NCBI GenBank assembly: GCA_016182975.1
Contig: JACPFJ010000025.1
Span: 1-64,000, forward strand
DNA length: 64,000 nucleotides
From: Deltaproteobacteria bacterium
GTDB lineage: Bacteria > Desulfobacterota > Desulfuromonadia > Geobacterales > Pseudopelobacteraceae
Direction: 5' to 3'
The notes beneath the pieces are model-generated. The model ran no database searches. It was not told the origin of the DNA and saw nothing but the letters and a program-made list of their open reading frames with translations. Both the position numbers and the translations under genes were made by a program. Shown here piece after piece: positions 49,718-59,799 of this stretch; positions within the stretch are counted from its first letter, which is position 1, and the number at the start of each line of letters is the position of its first letter.

Positions 49718-50791
49718 GTGTATATCGTCATTCTCGCGGGCGGCTCGGGGACCCGTTTCTGGCCCTTGTCCCGCACTGCACGCCCCAAACAGCTCATCTC
49801 CATCACCGGGGACCGCACCATGCTGCAGCGGACGGTGGAGCGGGTGCTGGCGCTCAGACCCAAGCGCATCCTGATCGTCACCAACGTGCTCCAGGCCGAG
49901 GAGACGGAGCGCCAGGTCGCAGGATACCGCGGTGTCCCCATCGATGTCATTGCCGAGCCCGTTGCCAGGAATACCGCTCCGGCCATAGGCCTGGCTGCCG
50001 CCATAATCGCCGCCCACGAGCCGGCCGGGGTGATGGCTGTTCTGCCGGCGGACCATTTCATCAAGGACGAAGAGGCCCTGCGCGAGACCCTTGTCGAGGC
50101 CTCGCACACCGCCCGCAACGGTTACCTGGTGACACTCGGCATCATGCCGTCTCGTCCCGAGACCGGCTACGGCTACATCGAGGCCGACACGGATCTGCGC
50201 GGCGCGGGGCCGTTTCCGGTCAGACGTTTTGTCGAGAAGCCACCCCTGGAGGAGGCCCTCCGTTACCTTGAAGAGGGGAACTATTTCTGGAACAGCGGCA
50301 TGTTCATCTGGCGGGCCGACTCGATCCTGGCCGAGATCGCCGTGTATCTGCCGGATCTGGCCAGGTCGCTGGATGCGATCTCCTTCAGCGGGGATGTCTG
50401 GGAGTTGTCCGATCTGGAGAGCCAGATTGAGACCGTCTACAGCGGCGTGGAAAGCGTCTCCATCGATTACGGCGTCATGGAAAGATCGACCAGGGTGCAG
50501 GTGCTGCCTGTGGAGATGGGGTGGAGCGACGTGGGGAGCTGGAGCGCCCTGCCGGAGGTGGTCGCGCCGGATGCCCGCGGCACGGTCTGCATCAATGCCG
50601 CCGCCCATGTCGCCATCGACTCGTCCGACTGCCTGATCTACGCCGATGCCAGGGTGGTGGCCACCGTCGCTGTGCACGGACTCGTGGTTGTTTCTACCCC
50701 CGATGCACTGCTGATCTGCGACCGGGAACGCGCCCAGGATGTGAAAAAGGTGGTGGAAGAGCTGGCCAGGCAGGGCAGCAGCTCCCTGTGA
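49718..50791 (+). CDS. manC: Mannose-1-phosphate guanylyltransferase
   Basis: 357 residues. YIVILAGGSGTRFWPLSR is the nucleotidyltransferase signature, RPKQLISITGDRTMLQRT follows closely, FVEKPP is the sugar-phosphate site and WNSGMFIW and GWSDVGSWSAL complete the type II GMP pattern. It makes GDP-mannose. It lacks the C-terminal isomerase cupin of ManC; that domain is the separate gene at 48623. Start is GTG with AAAGGAGA upstream. The stop overlaps the next start (TGATG). Confidence 0.93.
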   Translation: MYIVILAGGSGTRFWPLSRTARPKQLISITGDRTMLQRTVERVLALRPKRILIVTNVLQAEETERQVAGYRGVPIDVIAEPVARNTAPAIGLAAAIIAAHEPAGVMAVLPADHFIKDEEALRETLVEASHTARNGYLVTLGIMPSRPETGYGYIEADTDLRGAGPFPVRRFVEKPPLEEALRYLEEGNYFWNSGMFIWRADSILAEIAVYLPDLARSLDAISFSGDVWELSDLESQIETVYSGVESVSIDYGVMERSTRVQVLPVEMGWSDVGSWSALPEVVAPDARGTVCINAAAHVAIDSSDCLIYADARVVATVAVHGLVVVSTPDALLICDRERAQDVKKVVEELARQGSSSL

Positions 50792-51966
50792 TGGAGTCGG
50801 CGACGGACATGCCCGTATCCGGGGAGGCATTCACGATGCCTGGGCCGCTGGAGCGGGCGGACGCGAAAGAGCTCGAGCTCCAGATCCGCACCGTCATGGT
50901 GAACGAGGTGGCAAGCTCCCTCATTCAGGCCATGCCGGATTATGTCATGCTTCTCAACCGTTACAGGCAGATCGTGGCGGTCAACCAAAACATTCTGCAT
51001 ATGGCCGGAGCGGCCGGTCCCGAAGAGCTGCTCGGTAAATGTCCCGGCGAGGTCTTCAACTGCGTCCACGCCGCCGACACAGCCGGCGGCTGCGGCGCCA
51101 GCCGGCATTGCAGCGTATGCGGCGGTATGCTGGCCACGCTTGAGAGCCGCAAGACCGGCGCCCAATCGGTGCGCGACTCTCATTTCACCACGGGTGGCGC
51201 CGATCAGGCGGCCATCGACTTGCTCACCATGGCGACACCCATCACCATCGGAGGCACCGAATACACCCTGCTCGTGCTGCGGGATGTCAGCAGCGAGAAA
51301 CGGCGGGACGTGCTCGAACGGGTCTTTTTTCACGATGTGGTCAATACGGCTGGGGGTATCTACGGTTTGGCCTCGATGTTGGCGGAGCAGGAAGATGTGC
51401 CCGAGCATGTCCAGACGGAGTACAAGCAGTGGCTGGTCACACTGTCGGAAAATCTCCTCGATGAGATCAGGAACCAGCGCAAGCTCCTCGCCGCCGAGCA
51501 GGGCGAATTCGTACCGGAGCTTGTCTGCGTGAGCATCCGCTCCGTGCTGCGCGAGATCCTGACCCTGTACGGCCACCACGAAAAGACACCCGGCAGGGTG
51601 CTGAAGCTTTTGGAGGGGGGGGACTGGGAGGTTGTCAGCGACGCCTCGGTTCTGCGCCGGATCATCGGCAATATGACCATCAACGCCCTGGAGGCGACGC
51701 CGCCCGGCGGGACGGTGACCCTCTCGGCGCTCTCGGACGGCCGGGAGGTGACGGTCGAAGTGCACAACAGCGGAGTGATCGCCCCCTACATCCAGTTGCA
51801 GCTCTTCAACCGTTCATTCAGCACCAAGGCCGCGGCAGGGCGCGGTATCGGGACCTACAGCATGAAGCTGTTCGGGGAGCGCTACCTCAAGGGACGGGTG
51901 TCGTTCAGGAGCAGCCGTGAGGAAGGCACCGTATTCACCTTCTCGCTCCCCTTGACTCGGCAGTAA
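50791..51966 (+). CDS. PAS sensor histidine kinase with cysteine cluster
   Basis: 391 residues, no membrane segment, so cytosolic. A PAS domain (about 40-165) holds five cysteines, C84, C91, C101, C107 and C110 ([23 protein letters not shown]), a pattern that could bind metal or sense redox state. The H box is [12 protein letters not shown] (H181), and the ATPase domain has an N box [17 protein letters not shown] and a G box [16 protein letters not shown]. The ATG at 50791 shares a base with the manC stop. No response regulator is encoded beside it. Confidence 0.85.
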   Translation: MESATDMPVSGEAFTMPGPLERADAKELELQIRTVMVNEVASSLIQAMPDYVMLLNRYRQIVAVNQNILHMAGAAGPEELLGKCPGEVFNCVHAADTAGGCGASRHCSVCGGMLATLESRKTGAQSVRDSHFTTGGADQAAIDLLTMATPITIGGTEYTLLVLRDVSSEKRRDVLERVFFHDVVNTAGGIYGLASMLAEQEDVPEHVQTEYKQWLVTLSENLLDEIRNQRKLLAAEQGEFVPELVCVSIRSVLREILTLYGHHEKTPGRVLKLLEGGDWEVVSDASVLRRIIGNMTINALEATPPGGTVTLSALSDGREVTVEVHNSGVIAPYIQLQLFNRSFSTKAAAGRGIGTYSMKLFGERYLKGRVSFRSSREEGTVFTFSLPLTRQ

Positions 51967-51981
51967 TTTTTTTTGCAGAAA

Positions 51982-52013
51982 TTGTCAACCTGAAAAAGAT
52001 ATCGGGTTAACCA
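51982..52013. promoter_or_regulatory. Putative BirA (biotin repressor) operator upstream of bioF
   Basis: TTGTCAACC at 51982-51990, 14 bases, then GGTTAACCA at 52005-52013. The known consensus for bacterial BirA sites is TTGTTAACC, 14-16 bases, GGTTAACAA; each half matches 8 of 9. It ends 12 bases before the bioF start, where a bound repressor would block transcription or initiation. Confidence 0.75.
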
Positions 52014-52024
52014 TTGGGGTGAGT

Positions 52025-53200
52025 ATGTCCATGTCGGTACATGATGAGCTGGAACAGATACGCAGCAGAGGATTATACCGCACGACGCGGCTGATCCATG
52101 GCCGCCAGTCGCAACGGGTGGTGCTGGACGGGAGAGAGGTGCTCATGCTCTGCTCTAACAACTATCTGGGGCTGGCCGACCATCCCCTCCTCAGCCGGGC
52201 CGCCATCGCGGCCATAGAGCGCTTCGGCACGTCCAGCGCCGCCTCGCGGCTCGTTTCGGGAACCATGGAGCTGCACGAGCTGCTGGAGGCGGAGGTGTCC
52301 GCTTTCAAACAGACCGCTGCGTCCCTCGTCTTCAACAGCGGTTATGCCGCCAACTGCGGCATCATCTCCGCCCTGGCCGGGCGCGGCGACATCATCTTTT
52401 CCGACCGGCTGAACCACGCCAGCATCGTGGACGGGGCCCTGCTCTCCGGCGCACGCCTGGTGCGCTATCCGCATAACGATCATGCCGCCCTGGCGCGGCT
52501 TTTGGAGAAGCGGCGCGGTACCGGCCGCTGCCTGATCGTCACCGACGGTGTCTTCAGCATGGACGGCGACATCGCCCCGCTCAGGGAGCTGGTCGATCTG
52601 AAAAATGCCCACGATGCCCTGCTCATGGTCGATGACGCCCACGGCAGCGGGGTGCTCGGGCCGCAGGGGAGGGGAAGCGCGGAACTGCTGGGGGTGATGG
52701 GCGCTATCGACATCCAGATGGGTACTTTCGGAAAGGCCCTGGGAAGCTTCGGCGCCTACGCGGCGGTTTCCGGGGAGCTGCGGGAACTTATGATCAACCG
52801 CGCCCGCAGTTTCATCTTCTCCACCTCGCTGCCGCCGGCCGTACTGGCGGCATCCCTGGCCGCTCTGCAACTCGTCCGCTCGGAGGAAGGCGCGGCGCTG
52901 AGGGAGCGGCTGCACGCCAACGCCTCCCTGTTCAGGGGATTGCTGCGCGACTCCGGATTCTCCACCGGCTGCGGCACGACCCAGATCGTGCCGCTCATGA
53001 CCGGAGACACGGAGGTGACCATGCGCTTTTCGGAACTCCTGCTGGCGGAGGGGATCTTCGCCCAGGGCATCCGTCCGCCGACGGTACCGGCCGGCGCCTG
53101 CCGTCTGCGTTGCACGCTCATGGCTACCCATACGCCGGAGGAATTGGCTTGGGCCGCGGAGCGCATCGCAACGGTCGGCCGGCTCCTGGGGGTGATCTGA
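52025..53200 (+). CDS. bioF: 8-amino-7-oxononanoate synthase (BioF)
   Basis: 391 residues. [51 protein letters not shown] and [11 protein letters not shown] are classic for the alpha-oxoamine synthase family, and the PLP lysine is K237 in [11 protein letters not shown]. It joins pimeloyl thioester and L-alanine in biotin synthesis. GGGGTGAGT stands before the ATG at 52025. It is followed by bioH and bioC in overlapping order. Confidence 0.95.
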   Translation: MSMSVHDELEQIRSRGLYRTTRLIHGRQSQRVVLDGREVLMLCSNNYLGLADHPLLSRAAIAAIERFGTSSAASRLVSGTMELHELLEAEVSAFKQTAASLVFNSGYAANCGIISALAGRGDIIFSDRLNHASIVDGALLSGARLVRYPHNDHAALARLLEKRRGTGRCLIVTDGVFSMDGDIAPLRELVDLKNAHDALLMVDDAHGSGVLGPQGRGSAELLGVMGAIDIQMGTFGKALGSFGAYAAVSGELRELMINRARSFIFSTSLPPAVLAASLAALQLVRSEEGAALRERLHANASLFRGLLRDSGFSTGCGTTQIVPLMTGDTEVTMRFSELLLAEGIFAQGIRPPTVPAGACRLRCTLMATHTPEELAWAAERIATVGRLLGVI

Positions 53201-54024
53201 TGCCGTGGTATGCGAACGCGAACGGTGAGCGGCTCTGGTACGAGGAGCGAGGCAGGGGGCCGGTCATCGTCCTTTTGCATGGCTGGTGCATGTCGTCGGC
53301 GGTCTGGCGGTTCCAACTGGAGGGCATGTCCGACTCATTCCGGGTGATTGTGCCCGACCTGGCCGGACACGGGAGGTCCGGGCAATCCGGCGGCTGCGGG
53401 TTTCAGGCTTTAAGCGCGGACATCGCGGCCCTGTTTCGCCACCTGGACTTGGCCGGCGCCCTGCTGGCGGGGTGGTCGCTGGGGGCTCAGGTGGCCCTGC
53501 AGGCATTTGCGCAGCTCCGCGAGCGCCTGTCCGGCCTTGCGCTGATCTCGGCGACACCGCGCTTTGTTGCAGCCACGGATTTTCCCTGGGCCCTGGCCGG
53601 CGTCGAGGCCGTGGGGATGGGCGTCAAGCTGCGGCGCAACACGGCGCGGGCGCGGGCGGGTTTCAGCGCCCGCATGTTCGCGTCTGGTGAGGTGGACGAC
53701 CCGGCCCTGGCGGATCGAATCCGCGCCCTGCTCGCCGGCATACCATGCCCCGAGACCGAGGTTGCGCTGCAAAGCCTGAACGCGCTGGCGGAGGCCGATC
53801 TGCGCGACCTGCTCCCGGCTATCGACCTGCCGACGCTGATCATCAACGGGGACCGTGACGTGATCTGCCTGCCCGGGGCCTCCGACTACATGGCGCAGCG
53901 GATTGCATCCTGCCATCATGTGGTCCTGCACGGTTGCGGCCATGCGCCCTTTCTTACACGCAGCCGGGAGTTTGACGCCTCCCTTGCCGATTTCAGCCGG
54001 AGGGTCCATGACCAGGGCAGGTGA
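53200..54024 (+). CDS. bioH: Pimeloyl-ACP methyl ester carboxylesterase (BioH)
   Basis: 274 residues, alpha/beta hydrolase. The nucleophile is S93 in AGWSLGAQ, the acid is in NGDRDVICLPG and the base is the histidine in HGCGHAPF. LLHGWCMSSAVWRFQLEG is the oxyanion region. In context it frees pimeloyl-ACP from its methyl ester, between BioC and BioF. The ATG shares a base with the bioF TGA (TGATG). Confidence 0.9.
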   Translation: MPWYANANGERLWYEERGRGPVIVLLHGWCMSSAVWRFQLEGMSDSFRVIVPDLAGHGRSGQSGGCGFQALSADIAALFRHLDLAGALLAGWSLGAQVALQAFAQLRERLSGLALISATPRFVAATDFPWALAGVEAVGMGVKLRRNTARARAGFSARMFASGEVDDPALADRIRALLAGIPCPETEVALQSLNALAEADLRDLLPAIDLPTLIINGDRDVICLPGASDYMAQRIASCHHVVLHGCGHAPFLTRSREFDASLADFSRRVHDQGR

Positions 54025-54835
54025 CAGGGGGCGGGTCGGCCGCGCTTTCCACCGCCACTCCGGCGAGTACGACCGTCATGCCTCGGTGCAGAAGCGGGTA
54101 GTCGCACGCCTTGAGGGGCTGGTTGCCGCCCACGGACAGCAGGACCCGGCACGCCTGCTGGATATAGGCTGCGGCACCGGCGCCATGCTCTCCGCCCTGG
54201 CCGGGCGTTATCCGGAGGCATCTCTGTGCGGCCTCGACCTCGCCTTCAACATGGCTCGACATACGGCGCAGAGTCTCGGCGGGAAGGCCATGCTCGTCAA
54301 TGGTGATGCCGAGCTGCTCCCCTTCAGGGACGGGGCGTTCGACCTGGTCGTCTCCGCCTCCACGTTCCAATGGGTGGAGCGGCTAGATGCCTGTTTCGGG
54401 GAGTGCCGACGGGTCTTGAACAGCGGCGGCTTGCTGTGTGTGGCCTTTTTCGGGGGGAGAACGCTCTGGGAGCTGCAGGAGAGCTATCGCGAGGCGGTGG
54501 CGCTGCGTTTCGGCGCCGATGATGCCCGCCGGGAGAGGATGCACCGTTTCAGGGATGTGGCCGAGGTGCGGCGCGCGCTGTCCGGTTTGGGCTGCAACCA
54601 ACTGGTGATTACCACCGAGACGGAGATGGAATACCATGCCGACGTTCCCGATCTGCTCAGGTCGATCAAGGCGATCGGCGCCGCAACGGCAGCACGCAGC
54701 GATACGGCGGGCGGGTTGGGATGGCGGAGAGTGCTGACGGACATGGCGGCCATCTATCGGGAGCGCTTTATGGAGGGGGGGATGATACCCGCCACCTACG
54801 AGGTGATCTACGTCGTTGCGCGACGCGCCGGCTAA
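54008..54835 (+). CDS. bioC: Malonyl-ACP O-methyltransferase (BioC)
   Basis: 275 residues. RVGRAFHRHSGEYDRHASVQ is the BioC start, RLLDIGCGTGAMLSALAGR is SAM motif I, and VSASTFQWVERLDACF the conserved FQW region. It methylates malonyl-ACP to start pimelate synthesis on the fatty-acid machinery. It overlaps bioH by 17 bases. A hairpin region follows. Confidence 0.93.
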   Translation: MTRAGDRGRVGRAFHRHSGEYDRHASVQKRVVARLEGLVAAHGQQDPARLLDIGCGTGAMLSALAGRYPEASLCGLDLAFNMARHTAQSLGGKAMLVNGDAELLPFRDGAFDLVVSASTFQWVERLDACFGECRRVLNSGGLLCVAFFGGRTLWELQESYREAVALRFGADDARRERMHRFRDVAEVRRALSGLGCNQLVITTETEMEYHADVPDLLRSIKAIGAATAARSDTAGGLGWRRVLTDMAAIYRERFMEGGMIPATYEVIYVVARRAG

Positions 54836-54842
54836 CGGCAGG

Positions 54843-54932
54843 GTGGGCATGGATTGATCATGCCCACGCGGATTGATGATGAAACACTCCGAAATGCCGG
54901 TGCGCACGGTGATGCCGTGCACTGATCAATCC
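54843..54932. terminator. Hairpins between convergent bioC and arsR genes
   Basis: GTGGGCATG, 7 bases, CATGCCCAC at 54843-54867 and GCACGG, 5 bases, CCGTGC at 54904-54920. In addition GGATTGATCA (54851-54860) is the exact reverse complement of TGATCAATCC (54923-54932), which overlaps the arsR stop. Probably a two-way transcription end, though no long T-run is present. Confidence 0.55.
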
Positions 54933-55201
54933 AGGCTGGAGATGATCCTTCTGGCCAGCGGGTGGACGACGCTGTAATGCACCTCCACCCCTTCGCGTTT
55001 CCCCTCGATGATCCCCTTGTTCTTGAGGAGCGCCAGATGCTGGGATACCGTTGCCTGCGGCAGGCCGAGGCACTCCCAGATGTGCTTGACGTTGCATTCC
55101 CTGGTGCAGAGCCCCGCCACGATCTTCAGGCGGATCGGATGCCCGAGCACCTTCAGAATCTCCGCTTCCGCGCCGAACTGCCTGTCTATATCGAATTCCA
55201 T
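54926..55201 (-). CDS. ArsR-family helix-turn-helix regulator
   Basis: 91 residues, a winged helix: AEILKVLGHPIRLKIVAGL, recognition helix QATVSQHLALLKNKGIIEG, wing GKREGVEVHYSVV. Cysteines at CTRECNVKHIWECLG could sense metal, thiol or sulfur species, but the classic ELCVCDL metalloid site is not there. AGAGGCAAGG precedes the ATG. It may control itself and the nearby genes; the target is unknown. Confidence 0.87.
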   Translation of the reverse strand: MEFDIDRQFGAEAEILKVLGHPIRLKIVAGLCTRECNVKHIWECLGLPQATVSQHLALLKNKGIIEGKREGVEVHYSVVHPLARRIISSLD

Positions 55202-55214
55202 GTCCTTGCCTCTG

Positions 55215-55262
55215 GATAAATTTGTACAAAAAATATATATATAGATTTTTGTTCAGTCAAGT
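55215..55262 (-). promoter_or_regulatory. AT-rich promoter region upstream of arsR
   Basis: On the minus strand, CTATATATATATTTTTTGTACAAATTTA precedes the gene in an otherwise GC-rich setting, with TATATAT as a possible -10 and the short palindrome TTTGTACAAA (plus-strand TTTGTACAAA at 55222-55231) as a possible operator. Weak evidence beyond composition. Confidence 0.4.
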
Positions 55263-55305
55263 GAAAAGGTTTTTCTGTAACGATGTTTTACAGGATGAGG
55301 GGTGA

Positions 55306-56292
55306 TCAGATCCCGAAGATGGCGTTGCTGAAATGGCAGGCGGCGAAATGCCCCCCCTGTTTTTCCTCCAGGGGAGGGACCTCCCGGCGGCAGATGGTCT
55401 CGGCGTAGCGGCAGCGCGGATGAAAGCGGCAACCGCCCGGAACGGCCAGGGGTGAGGGGAGGTCATCCTTGAGGATGCACCTTTTGGGGTGCGTCCCCGC
55501 ATCGATCTTGGGTATGGCGGCGATCAGCGCCTCGGTGTAGGGGTGCAGGCAGCGCCGGAACAGCTCGGCGGCGGAGGTACTCTCGACGATGATGCCGAGG
55601 TACATGATGGCGACCCGGTCACAGATGTGGCGCAGGACCGAGAGGTCGTGGGAGATGATCACCAGCGAAAGGCTGTATTCGGCCTTCATGGCCTGGAGCA
55701 GGTTTATGATCTGGGCCTGGATGGAGATGTCCAGGGAGGAAACCGGTTCATCGGCGATGATGATCTCGGGCGACGCGGCCAGGGCGCGGGCTATGCCTAT
55801 ACGCTGACGCTGTCCGCCGGAAAACTCGTGAGGGAAACGGTTATACTGCTCGGCCGTGAGGCCGACCTTCCCCATGATGGTCTCTACGGTCGAACGTCGC
55901 TCGGCCGATGAGGACTCTCCCGCGATGACGAGCGGCTCGGCAATGATGTCGCCGACACGCATCCGCGGGTTGAGCGACGAGAAAGGGTCCTGGAAGATCA
56001 TCTGGGTCCTGCGGCGAAAGGCGTTGAATGCCTCGGGGGCCAGTTCCCGGATCAACGAGCCGAGATAGCGCACCTCGCCGTTGTCCGGCTCCATCAGTCC
56101 GGAGAGGATCTTGCCCAGGGTCGATTTTCCGCAGCCCGACTCTCCGGCGATCCCCAGCGTTTCGCCCCTCGCCGCCCCGAGGGAGACACCGTCGAGGGCC
56201 GTGAGAACTCCCGAGGGTGACGTGGGGCTGGCCTTCAGCAGGAACCGTTTGCGGATATCCCTTCCGCTCAGGATGGCCTGTTCCGCGTTCAT
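55306..56292 (-). CDS. oppF: Peptide ABC transporter ATPase (OppF/DppF type)
   Basis: 328 residues. Walker A GESGCGKST, signature SGGQRQRIGIARALA, Walker B IIIADEPVSSLD, and the C-terminal oligopeptide-type extension with GCRFHPRCRYAETICR. It powers uptake of peptides or nickel-like substrates together with OppD. The start at 56292 overlaps the oppD stop (ATGA). The long open frame upstream is antisense-like shadow. No permease or binding protein gene lies in the window next to the pair. Confidence 0.9.
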   Translation of the reverse strand: MNAEQAILSGRDIRKRFLLKASPTSPSGVLTALDGVSLGAARGETLGIAGESGCGKSTLGKILSGLMEPDNGEVRYLGSLIRELAPEAFNAFRRRTQMIFQDPFSSLNPRMRVGDIIAEPLVIAGESSSAERRSTVETIMGKVGLTAEQYNRFPHEFSGGQRQRIGIARALAASPEIIIADEPVSSLDISIQAQIINLLQAMKAEYSLSLVIISHDLSVLRHICDRVAIMYLGIIVESTSAAELFRRCLHPYTEALIAAIPKIDAGTHPKRCILKDDLPSPLAVPGGCRFHPRCRYAETICRREVPPLEEKQGGHFAACHFSNAIFGI

Positions 56293-57251
56293 TGGCATCT
56301 CCAGCAGCGCACGTAGTGTCCGGGCGCCACCTCCCTCAGTGCAGGGAGCTCCCGCCGGCACTCCGGTCCTGCAAGCGGGCAGCGGTCGCAAAAACCGCAT
56401 CCCGGCAGATCGGCGGCCATGTCCGGGGCCTGTCCCGCCAGCGTGGCCAGCGGTTTGCCAGGTTCGGCATTCTGGGGGAGCGAGGCCAGCAGGGCCAGGG
56501 TGTAGGGATGGCGCGGGTTTCGGAACAACTCCACGCTGTCGGCCGATTCTACTATGCGGCCGGCGTACATGACACAGGTGTGGTCCGAGCGTTCGGCCAC
56601 GATGCCGAGATCGTGGGTGATCAGCAATATCCCCATCTCGGTGGTCTGCCTGAGGGAGTCGATCAGTTCCAGGATCTGGGCCTGGATGGTGACATCCAGG
56701 GCGGTGGTCGGTTCGTCGGCGATCAGCAGGGCCGGGTTGCAGGCGAGGGCCATGGCGATCATGACCCGCTGGCGCATGCCGCCGCTCAACTGGTGGGGAT
56801 AGTCGCGCATCCGGTCCCCGGCCGTGGCTATACCCACATTGGCGAGCAGTTCCGCGGCCCATTCGGCGGCCTCCCTGCGGGACATCCGCCGGTGCAGCAG
56901 AAGCGGCTCCATGACCTGGTCGCCGATGCGCAGCACCGGATTGAGTGACGTCATCGGTTCCTGGAAGACCATCGAGATGCGGCTGCCGCGGACCGAGCGC
57001 ATGGCCTCCTCGGAGAGGCCCAGCAGGTCCGTCCCATCCAGGCGGATCTCCCCTGACTGGATGAAGCCCGGAGGGGGGACGAGTCGCATCACGGAGAGCG
57101 CGGTCATGGACTTGCCCGAACCGGATTCCCCCACCAGCGCCAGGGTGGCCCCCTTGTCGATGGAGAAACCGACGCCGTTGACCGCGTTGACCAAGCCGGC
57201 AGGGGTCCTGAAGCAGGTATGCAGGTCGGTGATGCTGAGAAGGGGGGGCAC
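56289..57251 (-). CDS. oppD: Peptide ABC transporter ATPase (OppD/DppD type)
   Basis: 320 residues. Walker [10 protein letters not shown] (serine-methionine rather than ST), signature [15 protein letters not shown], Walker [13 protein letters not shown], and a C-terminal extension with [17 protein letters not shown]. Pairs with OppF. The gene begins just after the GGDEF/EAL gene end (4 bases), so the ATPases may be transcribed with it, an unusual pairing. Confidence 0.9.
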   Translation of the reverse strand: MPPLLSITDLHTCFRTPAGLVNAVNGVGFSIDKGATLALVGESGSGKSMTALSVMRLVPPPGFIQSGEIRLDGTDLLGLSEEAMRSVRGSRISMVFQEPMTSLNPVLRIGDQVMEPLLLHRRMSRREAAEWAAELLANVGIATAGDRMRDYPHQLSGGMRQRVMIAMALACNPALLIADEPTTALDVTIQAQILELIDSLRQTTEMGILLITHDLGIVAERSDHTCVMYAGRIVESADSVELFRNPRHPYTLALLASLPQNAEPGKPLATLAGQAPDMAADLPGCGFCDRCPLAGPECRRELPALREVAPGHYVRCWRCQ

Positions 57252-57254
57252 GGA

Positions 57255-59799
57255 CTACCTCGTCAGTCTGGATTGCCCATCTTTGCCAGGCAGGATGATG
57301 TCCGGAGTCGGCTTGCCGGTGTGATACCCCTGGGCATAATCGATCCCCAGGGAGCGGACCCCGTTCAGCAGTTCCTCGCTCTCGATATATTCGGCAATGG
57401 TCTGGATGCCGAACTCCTTTGCCAGTACCGCCAATGTCTTGACGAAGGCCATGTCCTTCGGGTCGTTCAGCATGTTGCGCACGAACACCCCCTCGATCTT
57501 GACGAAGTCGATCGGCAGCCTGCGGATATACTGGAATGAAGAAAAACCGGAACCGAAGTCGTCGATGGCGAATTTGAAGCCTTCCAGCTTGAGGTCCACC
57601 ACGAAGCTTTCCAGCAGGGTCATGTTCTTGACGGTTTCCCTTTCGGTGATCTCGAAGACCACCCTCTCGTGCTGGATCCGGTAGGTGCGCGCCAGGCGGA
57701 TGATCGTGGGTACGAATTCCCTCAGTATCAGCGACTTGGGCGAAAGGTTGATGAAGAGATAGCCGTCGTAGCCCACCTGTTGGACCTTCTCGAACACCTT
57801 TTCCATCAGGATGCTGTCGAGCCGGCTGACGATGCTGAGTTTTTCCGCGATCTCGATGAATTCGGCGGCGGGGATCACCTTGCCGCCGACCTCCACCCGG
57901 CAGAGGACCTCATGGCAGTCGATCCGTCCGCTGGCGGTGGTGACGATGGGCTGGAAATAGGGGATGACCCGTTTATCCTCAAGGGCCTGGAGCAGGACCC
58001 TGGACATCTCGCTCGACTTCTGGAACACCTCGACCACGTCATCGCCGGTCGGGACAATGATGCAGTTCCTCCCCATTGCCTTGGCCTTGTAGGTCATGTT
58101 GTCGGCAAACAGGAACAGGTCCTTGGGGGTCTGGGCGTGGGTCGGGTAGACCGCCATGCCGATGGAGGCCGTGGCGTGGATCTTCGTATCGTCGGAGGTG
58201 GTCACGACCATGTTTTCCAGGGACTCCTTGATGCGGTTGGCCACCATGTAGATCTGTTCCTGGTCCGCTTCGGGGATGACGACCGTGAATTCGTCGCCGC
58301 CGTAGCGCGCCAGCATGTCCCCCTGGCGGAGGCAGGCGTGAATGGTGGCCGCAACCTGGCCGAGGAACCTGTCTCCAACGATGTGGCCATAGGTATCGTT
58401 TATGTGCTTGAAGTTGTCCATGTCCAGCACCAGCAGGCCGAAATGATAGCCGTGACGCTCGGCGCGCCCCACCTCGTAGCCCAAGAGCTCCCAGAACACC
58501 CGCTGGTTGAAGAGGTTGGTGAGCGGATCGCGGGTCGCGTAGTATTCGAGGTCCTTGGTGTATTTGTAGATCGCCTTGATGGAGCCGACCACATTGAGCA
58601 GCGTGGTCAGGATGCCGTTGATCACCAGCGAGCGGATCGGGTCGACCGCCATCTGGGACTGGACCCCGATGCCGACCACCCCGCCGATCTGGGGGGTGTC
58701 GAGAAAGAGCGATTTCGTCTGGAGCTCGATTTCGTTCCGGTCAAGTTCCAGCTTGGCCCCCTGCGGATTGACGACGTTGTGGATAAGCTTGACGGTGCCG
58801 GAAGGGGCGAGCGGCAGCTTCTCCTGATCGAGCCGCAGGCGGATGATCTCATCCATGATGCTCTCGGTTGATTCCGAGGGTGGGGTTGACCAGAAGACCT
58901 CGATGTCATAGGCCTCCGTCTCGATCTGAAAGATGCAGAATATCGCATAGGCCGGCATCACCTTGTTGACCTCGCCCAGCAGGAAGCTCACCCGCTCCTT
59001 CCAGTCGCGGATCGCCTCGGAGGTAATGATGAAGCATGAGGTTGCCGAATTCTCCGAAGATGGCGTTAAGCTCGCGAAACCTGTGATCCTCTCCCTCAAG
59101 CTCCATCTCCAGTTTCGTCAGGTCCGACACGCTGTTGACGGAGCGAACCTTCCGGTCGAGCCTCCCGACCGCATCACCCAGGTGTGAATTAACGAAACGG
59201 GAAACGGAAAACGACATCAGGAAGGGGATCGGGAGAAGAAGGAAAAAACTGAGGAAAAATTTGCGCAGAAAGGCATTGCGGTTTTCCGTGATGTTCTCGC
59301 TGATGGCGAGCACCCCCAGGACATCTCCGGCCCGGGCCCCGGGATGGCAGCCCAGGCATCTCGATTCGGCCTTGAGCGGGAAAACATGTTCGATGGTGTT
59401 CAAGGTGCGCTGGTGGATGGTCCTGCCCTCGGAAAATGCCTTGCCGAGAATGGAATTCTCGCCGGGCGGGGGGAGTGGCATCGAGCGATTTACCGCATTG
59501 CCGCGATGCAGTACGATCTTGTAGCGCCCCGGTAATGACCGTTGGTAGCTCTCCAGGCACGTTGTCATTTCGGAGAGATTGCGTCCCTCCGCCATCGACT
59601 GCGAGATGGAACCCAGAATCTGACGCGCCATTGCGATGGAGTTCCGTTCGGAAACGTCCTCGGCCTGGTGCAGGAATATCCAGGATACGGTGGCGATGAC
59701 GGTCAGGAAGGTCACGGCCGATACGATCATGGTTGCCGTAAAGATGAAGCGCTTGAGTGTGATGGATGTGAAGGAAATAAATTTCTTCAAAAGGAGCAT
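57255..59799 (-). pseudogene. Haem-type membrane sensor with GGDEF and EAL domains, frameshifted
   Basis: One gene read in two frames. From 59799 (GGAGGAAC before the ATG): a membrane segment (TATMIVSAVTFLTVIATVSW), a periplasmic sensor with CLGCHPG (CxxCH, covalent haem c), a second membrane segment (FFLSFFLLLPIPFLMSF) and a HAMP-like linker. The frame is lost near 59035-59060, after NAIFGEFGN, and the rest runs in another frame to 57255: a region with SEAIRDWKERVSFLLG, GGDEF intact (RYGGDEF) with the inhibitory RxxD site (RQGD) five residues before, and EAL reading EVL with DDFGSG. One indel of about one base would restore about 848 residues. This could be a sequencing error, or a true inactivation; the downstream part may still be made from an internal start (59099 or later). 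Confidence 0.8.

Noticed and set aside
50521-50790. Longer histidine kinase start
   Set aside because: The extension runs antisense-like over the end of manC in another frame; the ATG at 50791 couples to the manC stop.
56293-56862. Longer OppF with an extra N-terminal domain
   Set aside because: The added sequence is a shadow of oppD; the ATGA overlap at 56289-56292 marks the true start.
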